From Fuerstiella sp. (GTDB lineage: Bacteria > Planctomycetota > Planctomycetia > Planctomycetales > Planctomycetaceae): a stretch of 64,000 bases of DNA. Where the stretch lies: positions 1 to 64,000 of the forward strand of contig JAQWOH010000025.1 of the NCBI GenBank assembly GCA_029245955.1, in the 5' to 3' direction. Below are positions 55,213 through 63,731 of the stretch, piece after piece (position 1 is the first letter of the stretch; every line of letters begins with the position of its first letter). The notes under the pieces were generated by a model. The model saw only the letters and a list, made by a program, of their open reading frames with translations, had not been told where the DNA came from and ran no database searches. Made by a program: the position numbers and the translations under genes.

Positions 55213-55540
55213 CTTGAATTCCTTTTGAGGCGTGTCGCTATGAGAACACGCAGGTCAAACGGCCGCTGGTTAAGTCTAGTTCGCAAAAACCTTGCTGGTG
55301 TCGCAAATTAAGGGCGGTCGTTCGAGCCGGCCCCCATTTTTTACGTGCCGTTCGTTAAAACGAAGGCCCTGCGGCCATCGAACAGGCCCTGAATGCCCTT
55401 TTGGTCATTTTTGCAGCAGTGCAGAGCGATGGCCATTTGCGGGGGAAGTGGATGAAGTCGTTGATATGGTCGCTCCCAATTACGGCTGTCGGAGCCCGTT
55501 GAGAAACAGAGGTGTTCGTGATCAGTTGTGATCTGCAATA
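55213..55540. other. Intergenic region, no gene supported
   Basis: About 330 bases between the divergent unknown gene and the surface-protein fragment. A short inverted pair (aaaacgaaggccctgc and its partial complement gccatcgaacaggccctg) is not convincing as a terminator. Probably scar sequence from loss of the 5' part of the next pseudogene. Confidence 0.4.
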
Positions 55541-56208
55541 TTGTTCGGGGATTACCAGGTCTGGTTGAGAACATTTAACGAAGACACGCCTCTGAGTGAT
55601 TGCAGCGACTGTGTCAGATTCAGGGTCACTGAATCCGACGCGCCGCCCACAGTCACGTCGCCGACCCTGAACACCACAAATACCATGCCCGCGATCAGAA
55701 AGACGGCCGTCGCTGATGCGGCCGGGGACGACATTCAAATCAACGACCAGACGGCGTTCGTGACGACTCACGGCCTGACCACCACAGTCTTTCAACCACA
55801 GACGCCGTTGCCTTCCGGGACATACAGAGCGCGTGTTCGCCATGTCGATGCCGGAGGAACATATTCGGTCTGGTGGGCGCCAGACTTGCAGCTGCACATT
55901 GATACAGGGGCGATCGAGCAGATTATCTGCCCGCTGGCCGAGGCTCTAATTGCGTCAGAGAACCTGGTTCCGGGGTGGACTTCCGCCGCAACCGCAATGA
56001 TTTACGAACTATGGGTGAGTGATTTGACAACAGGTGCTGGTAGAATCATCCGCGAAACATCATTGGCAGAAATGGCCTTCACGACAGTGATGCAGCTTGC
56101 AGCTGGTCAGTACCGAGCATGGTTTCGTGCAATTGGTTTCGTGCAATTGGGGCCGGCAACGTAGCAGGGGTCGGGACCAGCGGAACAGATTTCACAGTGG
56201 TCGAATAA
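55541..56208 (+). pseudogene. C-terminal fragment of a large repeat surface protein, frameshifted
   Basis: The frame opening at 55541 begins inside a repeat (GDYQVWLRTFNED) and has no start or ribosome site. Two or more fibronectin/cadherin-like repeat ends are visible: LPSGTYRARVRHVDAGGTYS and YELWVSDLTTGAGRIIRETS followed by AGQYRAWFRAIG. A 14-base tandem duplication at 56121-56148 shifts the frame. Without it the frame continues AIGAGNVAGVGTSGTDFTVV and E to a stop at 56206-56208, which is the family-like end. So this is the tail of a much larger secreted protein, truncated at its 5' side and then frameshifted. Confidence 0.8.
56121..56148 (+). repeat. 14-bp tandem duplication that breaks the reading frame
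   Basis: The unit ggtttcgtgcaatt is present twice back to back. Removing one copy restores the protein-like frame to the stop at 56206. Confidence 0.93.
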
Positions 56209-56892
56209 TCGACGTGCCGAAGTCCCCGCTAATTCTTCACTGCTCCTTGTTTGACCGCGAGCCGGGCGGGCCTCGTTCTGGTTCAGGAACTCTGCCGAAG
56301 TTTGCTATTGTGCGGAGGAACGCGGGGCGTTGCCCACGCGGTTAAACGAAGTTTTTCAGACGACGTCTCCACGTCTGCGGGCGTCGTTTGTCTGCGGGCG
56401 TCGTTTATTACGGGAATCATACCGCGGCTGTGCAGGTTTTGAACGGCTGAACTGCCAGTACCATCGCCAGTTTTCAGTCGTTGCTACCGCGTGGCTCCTG
56501 TTGCTGTATACCTCAGGTTGCGAGCAACCTGAGGTACCCGAAGCAGTTACGTAGCGTGGGGCCATTGGCTTGAGCGAGATCGGATCACGCTACGGGACAA
56601 TCGTTTCATCCTGCGGTTAATCAAACGCTTTCTGCGGCCACGGCCGTTCCGTGCTTCAATTGTCGCGTCACTGGCGAGCGGCGGCGGCGGTTGGTACGAT
56701 CGTGCCTCCAGTATGCTGTGTTGCGGGCCGTGTTTGACGGTGACGTCCAGCCGCCGTTTGACCGTCTTCTCAGGGACATTCGTGCTGGCGGCCGGCAGTG
56801 AAAAGCACAGAATGCCGGCATGTTTCCCACCTCAAAAGCTGTTTTCGCCCGTCTGACTGACGCGACCGGCTACCTATTGAAGGACTCCACTG
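56209..56892. other. Intergenic region with tandem duplication and inverted repeats
   Basis: No gene is supported. It holds a perfect 17-base tandem duplication (gtctgcgggcgtcgttt at 56373-56389 and 56390-56406), a perfect 12-base-stem hairpin TACCTCAGGTTG/CAACCTGAGGTA with loop CGAG (56509-56536), and a longer-range inverted repeat GTAGCGTG/CACGCTAC (56551-56593). The hairpins look like members of dispersed repeat families. The promoter of the TRAP genes should lie near the right end. Confidence 0.65.
56509..56536. repeat. Perfect 12-bp-stem hairpin
   Basis: TACCTCAGGTTG and its exact reverse complement are separated by a four-base loop. No T run follows on either strand, so a REP-like repeat is more likely than an intrinsic terminator. 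Confidence 0.8.
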
Positions 56893-58008
56893 ATGCGATT
56901 TCTGTCACCAAAGCTGGCAAAAGCTGCTTTGTTACCGTTTCTGGCCGCAGCTCTGTTGCTGTATCCGGGCTGTTCAAATGACGGCAGTGGCGGCGGCGGT
57001 GAAACTTCCTCGGGCGGCGGCGGGCGACGGCAGTTTCTCAGCATGGGGACCGCACCTGTAGGCGGGGCCTTTGCTGTTGTCGGTCAGGCAGTCGCCGAAG
57101 TTCTGAACGCCAGGAAGGGGGACGCCAACTGGAAAATGCAGGCCAAGGGGACCAAGGGGTCTCAGGAAAATATCCGGCGGCTGGCGAAAGGCGATTTGCA
57201 GTTGGCTCTGTCGAATTCGGCCATTACTTATTTTGCAGTTCGAGGCGAGTCCGGTTGGGAACAGAAGTACGACATGCGAGCGATTGCGACTCTGGCTCCC
57301 AACGTGGCCATGTTTATCACCACAGCCGATTCGGGCATCAAATCCATCGCGGACCTGAAGGGTAAGAAAGTGGTCGTGGGGCCGGCAGGTGCCGGGTTCG
57401 AAATGTTTGTACAGCCTTTACTGGCGGCTCACGGAGTCACCTACGACGATTTCTCTCCACTGAATGCCACTCAGAGCGGTGCTGTTGATATGCTCGGTGA
57501 CGGATCGGCTGATGCTGCATTCTTGGGAGGAGCTGTTCCCACCGGTTCCATCAGCCAGGCCTGCAGCACTCATGACATTTACTTCATTCCTTTCGGGGAT
57601 GCAGAACGCACCAGGCTGGTCGAAGACTATCCTTTTTTTCAGCCGTTTACAGTGACACAGGATAAGTACCCGGACCTGACGGGTGACTACGCCGGGCTGA
57701 ATGTTGGTTCGATGCAGCTGATTACTTCGGCTGACCAGGACGAACAGCTGATTTACGAAATCACCAAGCTGATCTGGGAGAACCGCACAGACATTGCCGC
57801 ACAGCATCCGGCCGGAAAGGCCATCAACGAAAAGAATGCCGCTCGCTACACCGGAACGGACTTTCATCCGGGAGCGGTTAAGTTCTACAAGGAAGCTGGT
57901 ATCTGGCCGGAAACTGAAAGTGCTGCGGAACCTGCTGCAGACGCGGAACCTGCTGCAGACGCAGAGCCTGCCACAGAAGCCGCCGCCGAACCAGCCGCAC
58001 AGGAGTAG
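56893..58008 (+). CDS. TRAP transporter solute receptor, TAXI family
   Basis: A 371-residue periplasmic binding protein for a TRAP transporter. The N-terminus is a signal with a possible lipidation Cys27 (LLLYPGCSNDG), followed by a Gly/Ser linker. TAXI hallmarks: LSMGTAPVGGAFAVVGQAVA, DLQLALSNSAITYFAVRGES, DLKGKKVVVGPAGAGFEMFV and the domain-closing INEKNAARYTGTDFHPGAVK, then FYKEAGIWP. An 18-base in-frame tandem duplication (57925-57942 and 57943-57960) lengthens the Ala/Glu/Pro tail. The permease follows after six bases. Ligand unknown; TAXI receptors often bind glutamate or dicarboxylates. Confidence 0.92.
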   Translation: MRFLSPKLAKAALLPFLAAALLLYPGCSNDGSGGGGETSSGGGGRRQFLSMGTAPVGGAFAVVGQAVAEVLNARKGDANWKMQAKGTKGSQENIRRLAKGDLQLALSNSAITYFAVRGESGWEQKYDMRAIATLAPNVAMFITTADSGIKSIADLKGKKVVVGPAGAGFEMFVQPLLAAHGVTYDDFSPLNATQSGAVDMLGDGSADAAFLGGAVPTGSISQACSTHDIYFIPFGDAERTRLVEDYPFFQPFTVTQDKYPDLTGDYAGLNVGSMQLITSADQDEQLIYEITKLIWENRTDIAAQHPAGKAINEKNAARYTGTDFHPGAVKFYKEAGIWPETESAAEPAADAEPAADAEPATEAAAEPAAQE

Positions 58009-58014
58009 CCGCGC

Positions 58015-60162
58015 GTGTTCGACCGTATTCGAGGTATCTGTGCTGCCGTACTGTCGGTTGCACTGTGTCTGTTTACCCTGGCAGAAGTGAATTACAACTG
58101 GCTGCAGCCGCAGTCTGCGCTGGCGGTGTTTGTTGGCATCGGTCTGGTGCTGTGTTATCTGACCACGCCGATCCATCCGAAGCTGAAGGACAACAAGTTC
58201 CTGAACGTAGTCGACTGCGTGCTGGGAATCGCTGCGGGGGCGTGCTGCACCTATGTGGTTGTGCAGACGGAACCGCTGTTCAAAAGTTCATGGGCCGAAG
58301 GAATTTCTCTGGCGAACCGCGCCGGTATCGAAACGCAGACCGATTTTGTAATCGGCCTGATCGGTCTGGTGCTGGTCTTTGAGGCGACTCGACGTTCGAT
58401 CGGCTTGATCGTACCGCTACTGGCGCTGGCTTTTGTCGGTCACTCGTGGTACTGCCATGCCAGTTTTGTGAATGACTGGGCCGAGATGCCAGGCTGGATG
58501 CTGCCTCATGCCGGTCAGAACCTGCGCGATATCGTCAGCACCACCTTTCTGCAGACGCTGGGAGTGTTCGGGCCGGCGGCCGGTGTGATGTTCAAATACG
58601 TATTTCTGTTCGTGGTGTTCGGAGCGTTTCTGGAGATGTCCGGCGCGACTCAGTTCATTATTGACCTGGCAGAAAAAGTATTCGGGAATAGCCCGGGGGG
58701 ACCGGCGAAAGTGTCAGTGCTTGGCAGCGGGCTGATGGGGTCACTGTCCGGCAGTGCTGTGGCGAACGCGGTCACGACCGGTGCCTTCACGATTCCCATG
58801 ATGCGAAGCGCCGGGTTCCGTCCACATGTGGCGGCAGGAATCACGGCCGCCGCGGCGTCCGGTGGTGCTTTGGTCCCGCCTGTGATGGGAGCCGGAGCAT
58901 ACATGATGCTGGAGCTGGTGCAGCCTCAGGTCACGTTTCTGGAAATCGCCAAAGCGGCGATGGTTCCGGCGATTTTATATTACCTGTCGATTTTTCTGAT
59001 CGTGCATTTTTATTCGCGTAAAGTGGGCGCCCAGGCGTTCGAGGAAAAGAAAAAGCCGAAACGAATTTCAAAGTTCGAAGCTGTGGTTTTCTTTGGGGCG
59101 CTGGGTACGCTGATTCTGTTGCTCGGCCTGCGTTTCTCACCGTTTAAGGCAGTTACCGGAGCGTTAATGGTGATCCTTGTGCTGTCGGCTTTGCGCAAAG
59201 AGCTGCCGATCGGCGTTGGTCCACGGACGCTGGCGGTGGCGAGTTTCATTTTCGGTACGCTGCTGTGTCGTTTCCTGTGGACGGGGATACCAGACGATGC
59301 CTCCGGCCGGCAGATTTTTGAGAGCTGGCTGTCATCGGGAATTGTCGGTATGTTTGCCCTGCTGACCTTTGGTATTGCTCATCCGGCATGGCGTCCGTCG
59401 GTTGTCGACGCATTGAAAAAATCTGCGAGGAACGGCGTTTCACTGGTCGCCGCCAGTGCGTGTGTCGGGATTATCATTGGCATCGTACAGCAGACGGGCA
59501 TCGCCACGGATTTTAGTGCCGTGATCAAAGGAGTTGTCGAGACCAACCTGTTTCTGGCGCTGCTGGGCATCATGGTGTGTTCGATCGTGCTGGGCATGGG
59601 CGTGCCGTCGGTCGTCTGCTATCTGCTGATGGCCACGCTGATGGGGAGTCTATTGAGTGAGCTGGGTGTAATACCGCTGGCTGCTCACCTGTTCATCTTT
59701 TACTTCGGCATGATGAGCATGGTGACTCCGCCGGTGGCTCTGGCAGCGTATGCCAGCGCGTCCATCGCGGAAGCTCCGATCATGAAGACGTCTTTTGCAG
59801 CCTTTCGATTTTCGCTGGTCGGGTTCACTCTGCCGTTCATGTTTGTGTATCGTCCGGAACTGCTGCTGCTGAGCCCCGACGGCGGGGCGGCAGACATCCT
59901 GCCGGTACTGATACAGGTTTTGCTGGCAGTCGCTGGAATCGTGTCCCTGGCGGTTGGTATTGCGGGCTACATGTTTACGGACGCACATGCAGTCACCCGA
60001 ACAGTGGCGGTGGTGTCAGCAGCGATGTTACTGACACCGGACGTAACCATTTCCGGAAACAACCTTGGCGTGGCGACGAACATCACAGGACTCGTTCTGC
60101 TGGCAATTGCCGCTTCCATGAACTGGGTTCGATCGCGGTCCGCGCCGCCTGCCGCGGTATAG
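58015..60162 (+). CDS. TRAP transporter fused permease (DctQM-type)
   Basis: A 715-residue inner-membrane protein with a GTG start, six bases after the receptor gene. It combines the small (DctQ-like, first four helices, to about residue 180) and large (DctM-like) subunits, as is usual with TAXI receptors. DctM motifs include GLMGSLSGSAVANAVTTGAF, TIPMMRSAGFRPHVAAGITA, ASGGALVPPVMGAGAYMMLE and VLGMGVPSVVCYLLMATLMG. It drives secondary uptake with an ion gradient. The last about 80 residues hold further hydrophobic segments. Confidence 0.94.
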   Translation: MFDRIRGICAAVLSVALCLFTLAEVNYNWLQPQSALAVFVGIGLVLCYLTTPIHPKLKDNKFLNVVDCVLGIAAGACCTYVVVQTEPLFKSSWAEGISLANRAGIETQTDFVIGLIGLVLVFEATRRSIGLIVPLLALAFVGHSWYCHASFVNDWAEMPGWMLPHAGQNLRDIVSTTFLQTLGVFGPAAGVMFKYVFLFVVFGAFLEMSGATQFIIDLAEKVFGNSPGGPAKVSVLGSGLMGSLSGSAVANAVTTGAFTIPMMRSAGFRPHVAAGITAAAASGGALVPPVMGAGAYMMLELVQPQVTFLEIAKAAMVPAILYYLSIFLIVHFYSRKVGAQAFEEKKKPKRISKFEAVVFFGALGTLILLLGLRFSPFKAVTGALMVILVLSALRKELPIGVGPRTLAVASFIFGTLLCRFLWTGIPDDASGRQIFESWLSSGIVGMFALLTFGIAHPAWRPSVVDALKKSARNGVSLVAASACVGIIIGIVQQTGIATDFSAVIKGVVETNLFLALLGIMVCSIVLGMGVPSVVCYLLMATLMGSLLSELGVIPLAAHLFIFYFGMMSMVTPPVALAAYASASIAEAPIMKTSFAAFRFSLVGFTLPFMFVYRPELLLLSPDGGAADILPVLIQVLLAVAGIVSLAVGIAGYMFTDAHAVTRTVAVVSAAMLLTPDVTISGNNLGVATNITGLVLLAIAASMNWVRSRSAPPAAV

Positions 60163-60320
60163 CCGGGCTGCCGTCCGTGAACAGATGGTCTGCTTTCGTG
60201 GAACGCTGCAATGAGACGTGGAGGTTTGACTCAGAAGGCAGCAGGAACGAAGCTGCACACCGAAACACGGGAATCAAAGCCTGTCATTTCGCACTCTGAA
60301 CTGAATACGCGAGATAAATA
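60163..60320. other. Short spacer between the two transporter units
   Basis: Contains the 3' trailer of the TRAP unit and presumably the promoter of the symporter pair. No clear boxes or terminator. Confidence 0.4.
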
Positions 60321-60542
60321 ATGAAAAACGTGGTCTGGGGGCTGGTCGTGCTGCTGGTCATTCTGCACCAGGATAACTGGCTGTGGGAGGATGCGACGCT
60401 GATTGATGGTTTTCTGCCGGTCACCCTGCTGTTTCATGGCGGACTGTCGATTGCGGCTGCGGTTACCTGGTTCCTGGCGACGAAATTTGCCTGGCCCGCT
60501 GACGTTGTGGAATCTTCCAGCCCGGGAGGCAGTGAAGCATGA
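60321..60542 (+). CDS. DUF3311 small membrane protein
   Basis: A 73-residue protein with two membrane helices (VVWGLVVLLVILHQDNWLW and GFLPVTLLFHGGLSIAAAV) carrying the DUF3311 pattern. Such proteins are found directly before sodium:solute symporters and are probably an accessory subunit. Here its TGA overlaps the symporter ATG (ATGA). Confidence 0.85.
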   Translation: MKNVVWGLVVLLVILHQDNWLWEDATLIDGFLPVTLLFHGGLSIAAAVTWFLATKFAWPADVVESSSPGGSEA

Positions 60543-62116
60543 CACAGTTGATCATCATCTGCTGCTATCTGGCATTACTGCTGGGGCTGGGTTTGTTTTC
60601 CAGCAGGTTGTTTCGCGGGACCAGCAAAGACTACATGCTGGCCAGCCATTCGATCGGGCCATTCCTGCTGCTGATGTCGATTTTCGGCACGACCATGACG
60701 GCCTTTGCTCTGGTCGGATCCACAGGCGAATCGTTCAAAGAGGGCGTGGGGGTCTATGCATTGCTGGCATCATCCAGTGGCATCACTCATTCCCTGTGCT
60801 TTTTTCTGCTGGGGATTAAACTTTGGTCACTGGGGCACAAATATGGCTATACGACTCAGATTCAGTTCTTCCGGGATCGTCTGCAAAGCGAGGGCATTGG
60901 TCTGCTGCTGTTCCCTATTCTTGTCGGGCTGGTCATTCCGTATCTGCTGATCGGCGTGATGGCGTCGGGCTCAGTAATTAACGGAGTGACTCAGGGGACG
61001 TTCGAAACGTCCTTTGGATTCGACGAGGCTGTGACAAAAGGCGGAGTCCCCAAGCAGGTCGCGTCGCTGGTCATCTGCGTTGTAGTTTTAATCTATGTCT
61101 TCTTCGGCGGCATGCGTGGCACGGCATGGGCCAATACCTTTCAGACGATTGTCTTCATGATTCTGGGGGTGGTTACGTTTTACGTGATCGCCATGAAGCT
61201 GGGCGGGAAGACGACGTTCATGGAAAGTCTGCGAGCTGCCAGCAGCAAGATACCTCCGGATAAGCTTATTCGTGGTGCTGTGGGTGATCATCACGGCATA
61301 TCTAAGTTGAAGTATTTCACGTACATGCTGGTCCCGCTTTCTGTGGGGATGTTTCCGCATGTGTTTCAGCACTGGCTGACGGCGAAGAACGCCAAAGCGT
61401 TCAAGTTGCCGGTGATTGCTCACCCGATTTTTATCATGATTGTGTGGCTGCCCTGCGTGCTTGTCGGCGTCTGGGCTTCGTCGGATTTGTTTTACGGCCA
61501 GCTGCCGGCACCACTGCAGGCGGCACTGGATGGCAATCCCAACATCGTATTGCCTGTGATGGTGAAACAACTGGCCGGACCGCTGCTGGGTGGATTTCTG
61601 ACCGCTGGAATTCTGGCGGCCATCATGTCGTCGCTGGACAGTCAGTTTCTATGTATTGGAACGATGTTCACAGAAGACATTGTGAAGCACTATGCCGGGG
61701 CGGAAAAAATCGGTGACAGACAGTCCATCCTGATCGCCCGGGCCTTCATCATTCTGATCGTGGCGATCACGTATGGGTTGAGCCTGTTTGAACCTCGTGC
61801 CGTATTCACATTGGGTGTTTGGTGTTTCAGTGGGTTTTCGTCATTGTTTCCGCTGATCTTTGCCTGTCTGTATTGGAAAAAACTGACGAAGGCCGGGGCC
61901 TACGCGGCTGTATTAGCGGCGTTTGGTTCATGGGGCTACCTATTCTGGCAATCAGACTTTGCAGCCAACAGAGGCTACACCGTTATGGTCCCCGGCACCG
62001 ACTACGAAACAATGCCGGTCGCGACCATGTTTCTGTGCTCAACGGTCGCCATGGTGATTGTGTCGTTAATTACGAAACCGCCTGAAGAGGAGCATCTGAA
62101 GCGGTTTTTTGCTTAG
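60539..62116 (+). CDS. Sodium:solute symporter family protein
   Basis: A 525-residue transporter with about 13 predicted membrane helices. SSF signatures: FGTTMTAFALVGSTGESFKE, YVFFGGMRGTAWANTFQTIV and GILAAIMSSLDSQFLCIGTM, the last containing the conserved Na2-site-region serines. Uptake of an organic solute with Na+ is expected; the substrate cannot be assigned. Forms a two-gene unit with DUF3311, directly downstream of the TRAP genes. Confidence 0.93.
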   Translation: MTQLIIICCYLALLLGLGLFSSRLFRGTSKDYMLASHSIGPFLLLMSIFGTTMTAFALVGSTGESFKEGVGVYALLASSSGITHSLCFFLLGIKLWSLGHKYGYTTQIQFFRDRLQSEGIGLLLFPILVGLVIPYLLIGVMASGSVINGVTQGTFETSFGFDEAVTKGGVPKQVASLVICVVVLIYVFFGGMRGTAWANTFQTIVFMILGVVTFYVIAMKLGGKTTFMESLRAASSKIPPDKLIRGAVGDHHGISKLKYFTYMLVPLSVGMFPHVFQHWLTAKNAKAFKLPVIAHPIFIMIVWLPCVLVGVWASSDLFYGQLPAPLQAALDGNPNIVLPVMVKQLAGPLLGGFLTAGILAAIMSSLDSQFLCIGTMFTEDIVKHYAGAEKIGDRQSILIARAFIILIVAITYGLSLFEPRAVFTLGVWCFSGFSSLFPLIFACLYWKKLTKAGAYAAVLAAFGSWGYLFWQSDFAANRGYTVMVPGTDYETMPVATMFLCSTVAMVIVSLITKPPEEEHLKRFFA

Positions 62117-62126
62117 GGAAAGTCAT

Positions 62127-62165
62127 AATGTCTCTGAACAGAACGGTCTTCTGTTCAGAGACATT
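62127..62165 (+). terminator. Perfect 17-bp-stem hairpin after the symporter
   Basis: AATGTCTCTGAACAGAA (62127-62143) and its exact reverse complement (62149-62165) flank a five-base loop, eleven bases after the symporter stop and 36 before the DUF1501 start. There is no T run, so it could end transcription, protect the upstream mRNA end, or attenuate the next gene. Confidence 0.65.
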
Positions 62166-62200
62166 GAGTGCACGCCGTTGCCTGTTCGCCGGAGACTGCA

Positions 62201-63703
62201 ATGAATCATTCCCAATATCTGCCGTCGGCTGAAGCATGTCCTTCGATGCTGCGGCGTGATTTCCTGACCAGTTCTGCCAGTGGTCTTGGCAGTGCAGCGC
62301 TGACGTCGCTGTTTGCCGCTGACGGCCGGGCGGAAGCACCGGTCAGAGCAGATGGCGCTTTGGCGACGCGGTCGACTCATTTTCCCCCGAAGGCAAAGAG
62401 CTGTATCTTTATCTTCAACGCAGGTGCGCCTTCACAGCTGGACTTATTCAACCACCGTCCCGCATTAACGAAGCTGGACGGGCAGGCGCTGCCGGAATCG
62501 CTGCTGGAAGGTGTGCGGTTCGCATTCATCGAAAAGGAGTCCGCCCGGCTGATGGCGGCTCGTCGCAGGTTTCGACAGAACGGCGACAGCGGCATGTGGT
62601 TTTCGGAACTGCTGCCCAACATCGCCACATGTGCCGATGACATCTGCATGATTAACAGCATGCACACCGATCAGTTCAATCATCATCCAGGGCAGCTGAT
62701 GATGCAGTGCGGTCAGGCTCAGTTCGGTCTGCCGTCGATGGGATCCTGGATCAGCTACGGACTGGGCACTGAGAATCAGAATCTTCCCAGCTATGTCGTG
62801 CTGACGTCGGGACGCGGTTCCAGTGGTGGAGCGACCTTGTGGAACGGTGGTTACCTGCCGTCCGTGCATGCGGGGGTGTTGTTACGCAGTCAGGGGCCAC
62901 CGATTCTGAATCTGGAACTGCCTGCTGGTTTGCCGGCATCCCTGGAACGTGCCGGACTGGACGCGATTCGCGAATTGAATCAGCTGAACTTTAGCAGGGT
63001 GCAGGATCCGGAAATCACCAGCCGGATCGCAAACTACGAACTTTCGTTTCGAATGCAGTCGGCCGCGCCGGAGCTGACCGATCTGTCAGGGGAAACCAGT
63101 GGCACTCTGGAAGCTTATGGAGTCACTCGGCCCGAGCCCAAGAAACGATCGGGCCGAGTGGGAACGGGGGACCACTTCCCGTCGTTCGGACGGAATTGTC
63201 TGCTGGCGCGGCGGATGGTCGAACGGGGTGTGCGTTTTGTGAACATCATGTTCGCGTCGTGGGATCACCATTCGAATCTGGAAAATGACCTGAGCTACAA
63301 CGCGCGCTGCGTGGACCAGCCGATTGCAGCGCTGATCAGGGATTTGAAACAGCGTGGCCTGTTGGACGAAACGCTGGTCGTTTGGGGCAGTGAATTTGGT
63401 CGCACGCCACTGGGTGAAAACCGTAACAACAGTAAGAATGTCACCGGCAGAGACCATCACCCGAATGCTTTCAGCATGTTCATGGCAGGGGGCGGATCAC
63501 GCGGGGGACACACTCACGGTGAAACCGATGACGTGGGCTGGAATCCGGCGATTGATCCCGTCCATGTCAACGATCTTCAGGCCACCCTGTTAAAGCTGTT
63601 TGGTCTGGACGACCGGAAACTCACGTTCCGGCATCAGGGCGTAGACAAACGACTGACCAACATCACTCGTGAGGCGGCAGTGATTGACGAGCTGATTGCC
63701 TGA
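62201..63703 (+). CDS. DUF1501 family exported protein
   Basis: A 500-residue DUF1501 protein. The ATG at 62201 follows a ribosome site (ggaga) and starts a Tat-like signal with LRRDFLTSSASGLGSAALTS; the ORF to 62168 runs into the hairpin. Family motifs: IFIFNAGAPSQLDLFNHRPA, GSWISYGLGTENQNLPSYVV, WGSEFGRTPLGENRN, GRDHHPNAFSMFMAGGGSRG and GHTHGETDDVG. Unlike the other two copies it has no DUF1549/DUF1553 gene visible beside it; it follows transporters instead. A partner could lie elsewhere. Confidence 0.92.
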   Translation: MNHSQYLPSAEACPSMLRRDFLTSSASGLGSAALTSLFAADGRAEAPVRADGALATRSTHFPPKAKSCIFIFNAGAPSQLDLFNHRPALTKLDGQALPESLLEGVRFAFIEKESARLMAARRRFRQNGDSGMWFSELLPNIATCADDICMINSMHTDQFNHHPGQLMMQCGQAQFGLPSMGSWISYGLGTENQNLPSYVVLTSGRGSSGGATLWNGGYLPSVHAGVLLRSQGPPILNLELPAGLPASLERAGLDAIRELNQLNFSRVQDPEITSRIANYELSFRMQSAAPELTDLSGETSGTLEAYGVTRPEPKKRSGRVGTGDHFPSFGRNCLLARRMVERGVRFVNIMFASWDHHSNLENDLSYNARCVDQPIAALIRDLKQRGLLDETLVVWGSEFGRTPLGENRNNSKNVTGRDHHPNAFSMFMAGGGSRGGHTHGETDDVGWNPAIDPVHVNDLQATLLKLFGLDDRKLTFRHQGVDKRLTNITREAAVIDELIA

Positions 63704-63731
63704 CACTGCTTGCCCGAACGAACCGCTCAGC

